This document shows, piece after piece, positions 1-8,003 of a DNA stretch of 55,899 nucleotides. The notes under the pieces are model-generated. The model did not search any database, was not told where the DNA came from, and was given only the letters and a program-made list of their open reading frames with translations. How positions within the stretch are numbered: position 1 is the first letter of the stretch; every line of letters begins with the position of its first letter. The position numbers were made by a program, and so were the translations under genes. The stretch lies in assembly GCA_949294555.1 (NCBI GenBank), contig CASFHP010000009.1, forward strand, positions 1 through 55,899, written 5' to 3'. Source of the DNA: an uncultured Eubacteriales bacterium. GTDB lineage: Bacteria; Bacillota; Clostridia; TANB77; CAG-508.

Positions 1-127
1 GAAAACAATATATTTTCTTTTCGACATAATTCGACACAAAAGGGACAAAACCCAACCTGGCCCAAATTGTCTCAATTTTTTTTATAATTCCTATATCAAT
101 TCTTGACAAAATAGTATATAATATAAC
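1..127. other. Leading intergenic stretch
   Basis: No gene is visible. A weak hairpin formed by GGGACAA (41-47) and TTGTCTC (67-73), followed by a T-run, looks like the terminator of a gene lying before the window. TTGACA (103-108) and TATAAT (117-122) are both present but only 8 bases apart, so they do not make one standard promoter. Confidence 0.3.
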
Positions 128-160
128 TTGGAGAAATATAAAAATAAAAAGGACAAAAAA

Positions 161-1069
161 ATGGACATCAATATAGACCAAGAAAAAATAAAAGCGTTAA
201 CACCTTCTAAATTCAGATTTACAAAAAAAGAAAAAATAATCATGCTTATCATTATCATTTTAATGATGATTGGTATCGTTATTACATGGATAAATTCTAT
301 ACAAATTATGAAGAATAATGCAGAATATGAATTAGCTTATCAGCAATACCAAGAAGCTATACAAAAAGAACAGGAAGAAGCAGAGCGAAAAAGAAGAGAA
401 AAATTACCCAATTTAACAGAAGTAGGAAAAGAAAACATACAACATATTTATAGTTCAGATACAAAACGAGCTTTTTTAACATTTGATGATGGACCTTCTA
501 GTAATACCAATCAAATATTAGATATATTAAATCAAAATGGAATTAAGGCAACATTTTTTGTATTAGGTTCAAATGTTGAAAAAAAGCCAGATGTTGTGAA
601 AAGGATGTATGATGAGGGACATTTTATTGCAAATCATGGATATTCACATGTGTATGAATCCATTTACCAGTCGCCTGAAAATGTTTTAGCAGAATATAAC
701 CAATGTAATCAAGCGGTAAGAAATGCTATTGGAGAACAAGAATATAATTCTCATTTATTTCGATTTCCAGGAGGACTAGTCGGCGGAAAATTTGCAGATG
801 TAAAAAATCAAGCAAATGAATTATTATTACAAAATGATATTGTTCATGTAGACTGGAATGCATTAAATGGAGATTCTGAAACTACAAAACCTACCGTAGA
901 ATATGAAATGCAACGATTACAAGAAACAGTAGAAAATAAACAAAGTGTTGTCATATTAATGCATGATGCTGAAGCAAAGAAAGTGACTGTGGAAGCATTA
1001 CCTTGCATGATTAACTATTTAAAAGAGCAAGGCTATACATTTGTCAATTTTTATGAAATTATAAAGTAA
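161..1069 (+). CDS. Membrane-anchored polysaccharide (peptidoglycan) deacetylase
   Basis: A NodB-type carbohydrate esterase that likely removes acetyl groups from peptidoglycan or another wall glycan outside the membrane. A short Lys-rich cytoplasmic head is followed by one membrane helix near residues 27-47, a charged Glu/Arg coiled stretch, then the catalytic domain. The metal and catalytic motifs are all visible: TFDDGP, NHGYSH, RFPGG, a DW before NALNGD, and LMHD close to the C-terminus. I chose ATG 161 because AAGGA lies 7 bases upstream; a TTG at 128 in the same frame has no ribosome site. The domain looks complete. The true substrate cannot be read from sequence. Confidence 0.85.
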   Translation: MDINIDQEKIKALTPSKFRFTKKEKIIMLIIIILMMIGIVITWINSIQIMKNNAEYELAYQQYQEAIQKEQEEAERKRREKLPNLTEVGKENIQHIYSSDTKRAFLTFDDGPSSNTNQILDILNQNGIKATFFVLGSNVEKKPDVVKRMYDEGHFIANHGYSHVYESIYQSPENVLAEYNQCNQAVRNAIGEQEYNSHLFRFPGGLVGGKFADVKNQANELLLQNDIVHVDWNALNGDSETTKPTVEYEMQRLQETVENKQSVVILMHDAEAKKVTVEALPCMINYLKEQGYTFVNFYEIIK

Positions 1070-1130
1070 GCATACATAACGAAATCGAAGATTTCTATAC
1101 AATAAAATAAAACAGAAAGGAGCCAGTGCT

Positions 1131-3515
1131 TTGCCAAAGAGAACAGGAGAAAAGATTGTTGATGAAATGAAAGAAAAATTGGATTACTTAGGACTAAATC
1201 TAGAAGAAGCAAAAAACCAATTTGAAAATTATGAACCATTAAGATTTAGAGTACCAAAATTTTATGATGAAAAACAATATAGACAATATCGATATATACC
1301 AATAAAAGATATTCAAATCTTGCTAACACCAACGAATCGATTAGACGATATACAAGAAAAATATAAAAAAGCAAGTCCAATATCTGAATATTTAGACACA
1401 GAAGATGAAAGAAATTATTTAAAACACACCACATTTTTAAGGATGTTAAAAGATTTTAAAATAGAAGATGTTGAAAAAGTACAAGAAGAACAGACAAAGC
1501 TAACGAAAAAAATTCCTTTTAAAGTTAAATATGAAGGAAACTATTTGTGGCAAATCTATTATGCAGAAGATATAGACCAATATTTTATGCTTGTACCAAC
1601 AGAAGATACAGATTATTCGACATTTTTCTTTTTATTAAAAAAACAATTAGAAAAAAAGAAAACAGGAAAAATATTTGTACCTATCCGAAATGTCACATAT
1701 AGTACGACTTATTATAAAAAAGCAGAATTTGAGGACTTAGAAAATTATTTATGGCTATTTACAAAAGATTGGCCATTAATTTATGAGGTATATGATAAAA
1801 GCGAAAAATTATCGATTCATATTGTAGGAGAAACTGAAGTATACGAAAAAATCAGAAGTCCTTATAAAGTCAAAATTAGTAGTTTAGTAGAAGCAAATCA
1901 ATTTTATAAATTGTTAAAAGCAATGTTTATTCTACAAACAGAATTGCCACATTATTTTGAATTTAAAACCAATATTACAAAAGGTGGAGAACTAGAATTC
2001 TATAATAATGATTATCAATTAGAATATGAAAATATTGCAGAATGGATAAATGACGAATATCAGATAGGGATAGAAAAGCAAGAACTAATGGGAGAATTAT
2101 TAGAAGAAAATAAAAAGAAACTTGATAATTTAAAAGTGATTGCAGCGTCTCAAGAAATAGAATATCTAGCAAAAGAAAAACAGATTTCGACATTCTTAGA
2201 ATGTAAAAAAACATTTTTTGGTAAATTTAAGTATTATTTTAAATATAGTAAAAAGAACAAGAAAAACACACTTAAAGGTAATGCTCCAGAAGAAAATGAA
2301 GAAGTGAAAACAGAAAAAAGTGAGAAACAAACCACAAGTGAAAAACCAAAAAGGGATATAAAGAAAAAAGAAAAATATACAATAGAAGAATTAATAGAAC
2401 TATACAAACAATATGAGTTAGACGAGACAGAACTAAAAAATATATTAATGGATATCAATGCATTAAAATTAAAAAATAAAAATATGGCTAAAAAAATAGA
2501 AAATGCAACGAACTTTATACAAGAAATTGATAACCATAAAAGAAGTATATTTGAATTTTGGAAATACAGTAATAAAGATGAAGTCGCAACATTAGCAGAA
2601 GGCGAAAAAGAGGAAGTAAATATCATAAAAAAAGTGACGAAAGTATTTGACTATCGACAAGACTTAGAAGATTTTGGAAAAACAATGGACCAAGTAGAAA
2701 GAAAAGCACTGACCAAAAGTGAAACAGATAGTATATATTTAACAACCACAAACATTTTACCACTGCTAAATAAAGTAAAAAATAATGAGGTATTGCCAAA
2801 AGAAATTGAAAACAATTTAAAAGAATTAAAAAAAGAAGCGAAAGAAGAAAACGCATTAAATGAAATAGAAGAATTTGATATATTTGGTGGTATGGCACAA
2901 GATGCTACAAAAGTTTCAAAAATTGCTAATAAAAATCATAGAGAAAACGCTAAAGACAAATTTAATATTTTAGAAATTAACAAAAATACGAAACAGATAG
3001 GCTATAAATTGGCACTAGAAACTGTTGTTGATAACATCAAAAAAGCATTAGACAAAGTGGTTATTATAGATGATTTACCAATTTATAAAATATTGGATGA
3101 TGAAAAGTTAGAACCAAAAAACATCAATGTTTTTAATATTAACCCTGAAAATGAAATTCATGAAACAATAAAAGATAATGTTAACAAATTTAATTTATAT
3201 AAAATTAATGTAAAAAGAGGAATGAATGGGATTAGTTATACCAATATCATATATTATGATAATCAAAATAAAACTTTGCCAGTGGGACAAGATATATCAA
3301 CAAAAATATTAGTGGATTTATCAAAAGTGGACTTAAAGTTAATTAATAAAACATCTTTTAAAATGACAGAAATTGAAGATGAAAAAGATGATTTCTCAAA
3401 AGTAACGGTAAAAACATTTCATGTTTTTGAATATGATGTGATTTTGAAAGAAGATAAAACGGCAGAAGAGGGGATGAATGAAAAACAAGAAGACAAATCT
3501 GGTGAAGAAGATTAA
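1131..3515 (+). CDS. Large hypothetical protein with central coiled coil
   Basis: I do not recognise this 794-residue protein. It has no signal peptide and no membrane helix. The first half is aromatic and Tyr-rich; a Lys/Glu-rich, low-complexity linker lies around residues 375-420, followed by predicted helical and coiled segments, and the C-terminal 40 residues are very acidic. It starts at TTG 1131 with AAAGGAG about 9 bases upstream, and follows the deacetylase by 61 bases, so the two may be co-transcribed. A long perfect hairpin lies directly behind it. No catalytic motif is visible; a cytoplasmic structural or scaffolding role is only a guess. Confidence 0.7.
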   Translation: MPKRTGEKIVDEMKEKLDYLGLNLEEAKNQFENYEPLRFRVPKFYDEKQYRQYRYIPIKDIQILLTPTNRLDDIQEKYKKASPISEYLDTEDERNYLKHTTFLRMLKDFKIEDVEKVQEEQTKLTKKIPFKVKYEGNYLWQIYYAEDIDQYFMLVPTEDTDYSTFFFLLKKQLEKKKTGKIFVPIRNVTYSTTYYKKAEFEDLENYLWLFTKDWPLIYEVYDKSEKLSIHIVGETEVYEKIRSPYKVKISSLVEANQFYKLLKAMFILQTELPHYFEFKTNITKGGELEFYNNDYQLEYENIAEWINDEYQIGIEKQELMGELLEENKKKLDNLKVIAASQEIEYLAKEKQISTFLECKKTFFGKFKYYFKYSKKNKKNTLKGNAPEENEEVKTEKSEKQTTSEKPKRDIKKKEKYTIEELIELYKQYELDETELKNILMDINALKLKNKNMAKKIENATNFIQEIDNHKRSIFEFWKYSNKDEVATLAEGEKEEVNIIKKVTKVFDYRQDLEDFGKTMDQVERKALTKSETDSIYLTTTNILPLLNKVKNNEVLPKEIENNLKELKKEAKEENALNEIEEFDIFGGMAQDATKVSKIANKNHRENAKDKFNILEINKNTKQIGYKLALETVVDNIKKALDKVVIIDDLPIYKILDDEKLEPKNINVFNINPENEIHETIKDNVNKFNLYKINVKRGMNGISYTNIIYYDNQNKTLPVGQDISTKILVDLSKVDLKLINKTSFKMTEIEDEKDDFSKVTVKTFHVFEYDVILKEDKTAEEGMNEKQEDKSGEED

Positions 3516-3548
3516 TAAATTATAATAATTTTTAGAAGTTTTAAGTTC

Positions 3549-3629
3549 CAGTTCAGTATTCAAATTATGGAAGGTATATATATTATATTTTTCGCTATCT
3601 ATACCTTCCATAATTTGAATACTGAACTG
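3549..3629. repeat. 30-bp perfect inverted repeat with 21-nt loop
   Basis: Arms 3549-3578 and 3600-3629 are exact reverse complements (starting CAGTTCAGTATTC). The loop is AT-rich and contains TTTTTCGCTATC. No U-run follows directly, so it is not a classical terminator. The segment 3570-3600 recurs at 7816-7846 with one mismatch, which points to a dispersed element rather than a gene-specific structure. Confidence 0.75.
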
Positions 3630-3691
3630 AAATTGTTTTAACAAAATTTTTTCCAAAAACATACTATACAATAAAAATGTAGGAGGAAGGT

Positions 3692-4945
3692 ATGTTTAAA
3701 AAATTCTTAGCAGGAATTATCATATTTATCTTTGTATTTTGCATTCAAATCAATCATACATATGCATTAACACCAGCATCTAACTTAAGTTATGAGGGAA
3801 TTGATGTCAGTAATTGGCAAGGATATATCAATTATGCAGAAGTTAGAAATGCTGGTATACAGGTTGTGTACATAAAAGCAAGCCAGGGGACAAATATAAA
3901 AGATGCTTATTTTGATATTAATTATGAAAATGCCAAAGCAAATGGATTGCGTGTCGGATTTTATCATTATTTAACGGCAACAAATACAGAAGAGGCAGTG
4001 GAACAAGCAAATTTCTTTGTATCAGTCATATCAGGAAAAACACCAGACTGTAAATTGGTATTAGACTATGAAACTTTCGGAGGCGTTGGCAGAGAAGAAA
4101 TCAATACCATAGCAAGAACCTTTATGGAACATGTAGAAGAACTAACAAATAAGGAAATCATACTATACAGTGATTTATCAAATGCCAGAAGTACATTTGA
4201 TACGAGCTTAGCGCAAGATTATGAATTATGGATTGCTTATTATGATGATAGAAATAATTTATTAAATATTGAAACCAGTTGGAACACCTATATAGGAATA
4301 CAATATACAGATAGAGGAACTGTAAACGGCATTAGCGGTAATGTAGATAGAGATTTGTATACAGAAGAAATCTTTTTAGAAGAAACCTCTGAAATTTCAA
4401 ATAATAGTGGAAATACCACACCAGTCAACACAGAAAGTGTGGAATATACAGTACAAAGTGGGGACACCTTAAGTGCCATTGCGAGAAGATATGGAACAAC
4501 TGTACAAGAATTAGTAGATATTAACAATATCCAAAATCCAGATTTAATCTATCCAGGAGAAAAATTAAGAATACTTACAAATTCGAGCATACCAGGAAAT
4601 GAAGAAAGAGGAACAGGAAGTATTACTTATACAGTACAAAGAGGAAATACTTTATCACAAATTGCAAGAGCATATAATGTAAGTGTAGAACATATTGTGG
4701 AATTAAATGATATACCTAACCCAAATTTAATTTACCCAGGACAAAAATTAAGAATTACAGAAAGTGATGTGACAGATTTATCTCCAGTAGATAATTCTAT
4801 CCAAGTATATTATGTCGTAAAACAAGGAGATACTTTAAATGGAATTGCTAGAAGATTTGGAATTACATTAAATGAAATATTACAATATAACGATATAGCA
4901 AATCCAAACTTAATCTATCCAGGACAGACAATTAAAATTGTGTAA
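3692..4945 (+). CDS. Secreted GH25 lysozyme with three LysM repeats
   Basis: A peptidoglycan muramidase. The N-terminal signal peptide is Lys followed by a hydrophobic stretch, with likely cleavage after HTYA. The GH25 catalytic domain (about residues 30-230) shows GIDVSNWQG at its first strand, the LDYETF motif carrying the catalytic Asp/Glu pair, and YIGIQYTD near its end. Three LysM wall-binding repeats follow at about residues 249-294, 310-354 and 371-417, each with a GDTL or GNTL start and an NPDLIYPG or NPNLIYPG end. ATG 3692 is preceded by AGGAGGAAGG. It probably acts in wall turnover, spore or cell separation, or as an autolysin. Confidence 0.93.
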   Translation: MFKKFLAGIIIFIFVFCIQINHTYALTPASNLSYEGIDVSNWQGYINYAEVRNAGIQVVYIKASQGTNIKDAYFDINYENAKANGLRVGFYHYLTATNTEEAVEQANFFVSVISGKTPDCKLVLDYETFGGVGREEINTIARTFMEHVEELTNKEIILYSDLSNARSTFDTSLAQDYELWIAYYDDRNNLLNIETSWNTYIGIQYTDRGTVNGISGNVDRDLYTEEIFLEETSEISNNSGNTTPVNTESVEYTVQSGDTLSAIARRYGTTVQELVDINNIQNPDLIYPGEKLRILTNSSIPGNEERGTGSITYTVQRGNTLSQIARAYNVSVEHIVELNDIPNPNLIYPGQKLRITESDVTDLSPVDNSIQVYYVVKQGDTLNGIARRFGITLNEILQYNDIANPNLIYPGQTIKIV

Positions 4946-4964
4946 AAAAATTATTAAATTATTC

Positions 4965-4993
4965 TAGACTTTTTCTAAGATATGTGCTAATAT
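4965..4993 (+). promoter_or_regulatory. Promoter of tRNA-Leu(CAA)
   Basis: TAGACT (4965-4970) and TAATAT (4988-4993) lie 17 bases apart, with a TGC extended -10. This is about 55 bases before the tRNA. Confidence 0.45.
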
Positions 4994-5048
4994 ATATTGG
5001 TACATATCTTAATGAGTTATCATTTAGATATTGTTAATACGTTTTTAT

Positions 5049-5131
5049 GCCGATGTGGCGGAATTGGTAGACGCACTGGACTCAAAATCCAGCGGGAAAC
5101 CATGTGGGTTCGAGTCCCACCATCGGTACCA
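5049..5131 (+). tRNA. tRNA-Leu (anticodon CAA)
   Basis: A type II tRNA with a long variable arm. The acceptor stem GCCGATG pairs with CATCGGT, the D-arm is GGAATTGGTAGACGC, and the anticodon loop is CTCAAAA between CTGGA and TCCAG, giving anticodon CAA (UUG codon). The T-arm contains GGTTCGAGTCC, and CCA is encoded. Confidence 0.95.
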
Positions 5132-5134
5132 TGT

Positions 5135-5169
5135 AAATCGTACTGTTTCTAAATAGTTACGATTTTTTT
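5135..5169 (+). terminator. Terminator after tRNA-Leu(CAA)
   Basis: Stem AAATCGTA (5135-5142) with TACGATTT (5158-5165), followed by a T-run. Confidence 0.75.
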
Positions 5170-5180
5170 ATTTAAAAAAG

Positions 5181-5228
5181 AGCATTGGAATTAAGGTAAA
5201 AAAATTACCTAATTCAATGCTTTTTTTG
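5181..5228 (+). terminator. Second intrinsic terminator hairpin
   Basis: A long stem pairs AGCATTGGAATTAAGGTAA with TTACCTAATTCAATGCT with small mismatches, followed by seven T. The preceding A-run means it could also work on the other strand. Confidence 0.7.
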
Positions 5229-5307
5229 CAGTATGGCTTGTAATTTAAAGGAAAATATTGTAAAATATTGCCAACCTTTCACTTAAAGGTAGAAAGGGGG
5301 GATACCA

Positions 5308-5403
5308 ATGACAAATTCCGAATTGATTTTGCGATTAGTAGAAATGCTTCTACAACAAAAGGAAGAAACTATGAAAGCAAAGGAAGAAAAGAATGAAGAC
5401 TAG
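5308..5403 (+). CDS. Small 31-aa charged peptide
   Basis: An ORF that starts ATG ACA AAT TCC and ends GAA GAC TAG. It has a strong ribosome site (AAAGGGGGG, 5294-5302) and is closed by an intrinsic terminator 20 bases behind the stop. The peptide begins MTNSELILRLVEMLLQQ and ends in a Lys/Glu-rich helix, so it looks like an amphipathic helical peptide. No family is recognised. Flanking terminators on both sides make it a stand-alone transcription unit, which supports a real small gene or a small RNA with a coding part. Confidence 0.5.
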   Translation: MTNSELILRLVEMLLQQKEETMKAKEEKNED

Positions 5404-5424
5404 TCGTATACAATACATAGTCGA

Positions 5425-5458
5425 AACAAGGTAGAGGTTACAGTTTACCTTGTTTTTT
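5425..5458 (+). terminator. Terminator of the 31-aa ORF
   Basis: Stem ACAAGGTA (5426-5433) with TACCTTGT (5446-5453), then a T-run. Confidence 0.8.
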
Positions 5459-5467
5459 ACACAAAAA

Positions 5468-5497
5468 AAGTATGTGCAGTTACAGATACACATACTT
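5468..5497 (-). terminator. Hairpin with minus-strand T-run
   Basis: AAGTATGTG (5468-5476) pairs with CACATACTT (5489-5497). The A-run just before it is a T-run on the minus strand. No minus-strand gene reads into it here. The rest of the gap up to 5780 is AT-rich and holds only the serpin promoter. Confidence 0.4.
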
Positions 5498-5723
5498 GAT
5501 ACCAAATGACATTTTCCGAACTAAGAATGCATTTGCTTAAGCTAACTATATATTAGCATATAAATTGGTAAAAGTCAAATTATTTTTCTAAATTTTCCAA
5601 AACATATTCAATAATTTAATTAATAACATTATGGTATCATTTTTTTATTTCTATAAATAAAATTATTAAATATAAATAAAAGAAACAACAAACAAAATTT
5701 TGAAAAAATAAATTTCGTTTATA

Positions 5724-5752
5724 TTGTAAAAAACAAAACTTATTGATATAAT
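5724..5752 (+). promoter_or_regulatory. Promoter of the serpin gene
   Basis: TTGTAA (5724-5729), 17-base spacer, TATAAT (5747-5752), with an extended -10 TGA. Confidence 0.6.
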
Positions 5753-5780
5753 TTATAAAAATACAAAGGAGGATTTTTTT

Positions 5781-7052
5781 ATGGAAGAGAAAAAAGAATT
5801 AAAAATCAAATTTAAAACGGCTGTTATAGCTATTATAATAGTAGCTATCATTTTAGTCGCAATATTTGCTGTAGTGATTAATAAGGAGAAACAAGAAACA
5901 GAAGGAAATACAATAATAAGTGAAGTAGATTCAAATGAACAAATACTGGAATCTGATTTCTCACTGAAATTTTTAAAATTAGAAAATGAAAAACAAAACA
6001 TGGTATATAGTCCATTGTCCATAAAATATGCATTAAATATGTTAAATGAAGGCGCAGCAGGAAATACCAAAACGCAAATTGAAAACGTAATAGGTGATTT
6101 AAATTTAATAAAATACAATACAATAGATGAAGTATTATCTTTAGCGAATAGTGTGTATATTAGAGATACATTTGCCGAATATGTAAAAGAGGATTATAGG
6201 AGAACCATAGCTGAAAAATATAATGCGGAAATCAATTATGATGCTTTTAATGATGCAACAAATATAAACAAGTGGATTGAAAATAAAACATTAGGGATTA
6301 TACAAAATATGTTAAATGATGAAGCAGTACAAAATGCGAATATGCTTCTTATTAATGCATTAGCAATTGATATGGGATGGGAAAATTCTTTTGATACAAG
6401 TGATACTTACGGAGAAGATTTTTATTTAGAAGATGGAAATACAATGACAGCAACTATGATGCACAAAGAAACAATGGGCGATAGTGCATCATATTATAAA
6501 GATAGTGATATTACGGCTTTAACAATGAATTTACAAGAATATGATAATATGCAATTTGAATTTGTTGCCATCATGCCAGAAGAAAATTTATCAGATTATA
6601 TAGAAACACTAACGATAGAAGATGTAAATACTATTTTAGAAAATACAACCTTGGCGTCAGATACACCATATGGTGTAGATATTTCTATACCAAAATTTTC
6701 ATTTGATTATGACTTGCAATTAAAACAAGATTTAATGGATTTAGGAATTACAGATGCTTTTGACGAAAATTTAGCAGATTTTTCAAACATGGCAAATACG
6801 GAACTTTGTGTGGAAGATGCTTTGCATAAGGCAGATATTGATTTTTCAGAAGAAGGAATAAGAGCAGCGGCTGTTACAGCATTGACTATGAGAACAACTG
6901 CGATGCTTCCAGATGATGATCAACCAGAAGAAATCAAAATTGATAAGCCATTTTTATATTTTATTAGAGATAAACAAACAAATGAAATCTGGTTTGTAGG
7001 AACAGTGTATGAGCCAAATTCTTGGGAACAAGATATGGAGGAATATAGATAG
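5781..7052 (+). CDS. Membrane-anchored serpin (serine protease inhibitor)
   Basis: A serpin-fold suicide inhibitor of proteases. A single uncleaved membrane helix at about residues 13-33 tethers it, so the inhibitor domain faces outward. Serpin landmarks are visible: VYSPLSIKYALNMLNEGAAG, NALAIDMGWENSF, and the hinge EEGIRAAAVTAL before the reactive loop MRTTAMLP, then IDKPFLYFIRD and the closing strand FVGTVYEP. The Ala-rich hinge suggests an inhibitory serpin rather than a non-inhibitory relative. By register counting P1 falls near the RTTA segment, so the target protease class is not certain. It has its own promoter and an AAAGGAGG ribosome site. Known bacterial serpins occur in gut and oral species facing host proteases. 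Confidence 0.92.
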   Translation: MEEKKELKIKFKTAVIAIIIVAIILVAIFAVVINKEKQETEGNTIISEVDSNEQILESDFSLKFLKLENEKQNMVYSPLSIKYALNMLNEGAAGNTKTQIENVIGDLNLIKYNTIDEVLSLANSVYIRDTFAEYVKEDYRRTIAEKYNAEINYDAFNDATNINKWIENKTLGIIQNMLNDEAVQNANMLLINALAIDMGWENSFDTSDTYGEDFYLEDGNTMTATMMHKETMGDSASYYKDSDITALTMNLQEYDNMQFEFVAIMPEENLSDYIETLTIEDVNTILENTTLASDTPYGVDISIPKFSFDYDLQLKQDLMDLGITDAFDENLADFSNMANTELCVEDALHKADIDFSEEGIRAAAVTALTMRTTAMLPDDDQPEEIKIDKPFLYFIRDKQTNEIWFVGTVYEPNSWEQDMEEYR

Positions 7053-7166
7053 ATAATAAAGAATATTTATATTGTCATATAGAAGAATAAGTGATAAGAT
7101 ATAAGCAAATCATAATAAAAGGGGAAAATTAATAGAGCAAAATTGCTCAAAAAGGAGGAATTTTCT

Positions 7167-7739
7167 ATGAAAAAAGATTTAGGTGTAAAACCTTGTGTAT
7201 TTCCTATGCCAGTATTAATGATTGCAACATATGGAGAAAATGATAAGGTGGATGTTATGAATATGGCATGGGGAGGTATTTGTAACAATAATATGGTAGC
7301 ATTAAATATTTCAGAAAGTCACAAAACAGCTAAAAACATTAAAGAAAGAAAAGCCTTTACATTAAGTGTTGCAGATATAGACCATCTAGAAGAATCAGAC
7401 TTTTTTGGAACAGCATCTGGCAATACAATGGAAGACAAATTTGAAAGAACAGGAATGCATGCTATAAAAAGTACAAGAGTAGATGCACCAATCATTGAGG
7501 AATATCCAATTACATTAGAGTGTAAAGTTGCTGAGTTACAACATGAGTCATATGGTTTCAGAGTTTTAGGGGAAATCGTTAATGTTGTAGCAGATGAAAA
7601 GATTTTAGATGAAAATGGAAAAGTAGATCCTACCAAAATTAATGCTTTTGTATTTGACCAATTTCAAAATGGATATTATAAAATTGGAGAAAAAGTAGGA
7701 CAAGCTTGGAATAGTGGAAAAAAATTTATGAATAAATAA
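7167..7739 (+). CDS. Flavin reductase-like, FMN-binding split-barrel protein
   Basis: A member of the flavoprotein oxygenase/flavin reductase family that binds FMN in a split barrel. The typical family pattern is visible: PVLMIATYGENDKVDVMNMAWGG, NISESHKTAKNIKE, FTLSVAD and the FDQFQNGYYKIGEKVGQAW end. ATG 7167 is chosen because AAAGGAGG stands 8 bases before it; upstream in-frame codons include the ribosome site. The gene stands alone and may serve in electron transfer from NAD(P)H to flavin, but its partner is not encoded nearby. Confidence 0.85.
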   Translation: MKKDLGVKPCVFPMPVLMIATYGENDKVDVMNMAWGGICNNNMVALNISESHKTAKNIKERKAFTLSVADIDHLEESDFFGTASGNTMEDKFERTGMHAIKSTRVDAPIIEEYPITLECKVAELQHESYGFRVLGEIVNVVADEKILDENGKVDPTKINAFVFDQFQNGYYKIGEKVGQAWNSGKKFMNK

Positions 7740-7755
7740 TAATGTATATTAAGTA

Positions 7756-7784
7756 AATAGAGTTACTAAAAGGTAACTCTATTA
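7756..7784 (+). terminator. Hairpin after flavin reductase
   Basis: AATAGAGTTAC pairs with GTAACTCTATT around a short loop. The T-run is weak, so termination is likely but not certain. Confidence 0.5.
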
Positions 7785-7815
7785 TCTGTTACAACAGTTT
7801 AATCTAAAATTCCTC

Positions 7816-7846
7816 GAAGGCATATATATTATATTTTTCGCTATCT
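7816..7846. repeat. Second copy of the 31-bp dispersed core
   Basis: Matches 3570-3600 except for one base (C for T after GAAGG). It includes the same TTTTTCGCTATCT end. Here the flanks no longer form a perfect hairpin, so this copy looks like a decayed member of the element at 3549-3629. Confidence 0.65.
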
Positions 7847-7915
7847 CAACACTTTACATACTCTAACTAAATCAATTGGTATTTATTTTAAGGATGAAAA
7901 CTTTTGAAAAAACTA

Positions 7916-7946
7916 TTGACTTAAAGTAAACTCTAAATGATATAAG
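7916..7946 (+). promoter_or_regulatory. MerR-type promoter of the aldo/keto reductase
   Basis: TTGACT (7916-7921) and TATAAG (7941-7946) are separated by 19 bases, longer than the optimum. The spacer holds the dyad TTAAAGT-AA-ACTCTAA. This over-long spacer with a central dyad is the signature of promoters activated by MerR-family regulators. No MerR gene is in the window. Confidence 0.6.
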
Positions 7947-8003
7947 GTAAGTATGTATAAATGTGAAGATGGTTTCACAAATATAAAAAGAGGGAAAGAA
8001 GAA

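Noticed and set aside
103..122. TTGACA and TATAAT as a promoter of the deacetylase
   Set aside because: Spacing of 8 bases is too short; at best one of the two boxes is used with another partner.
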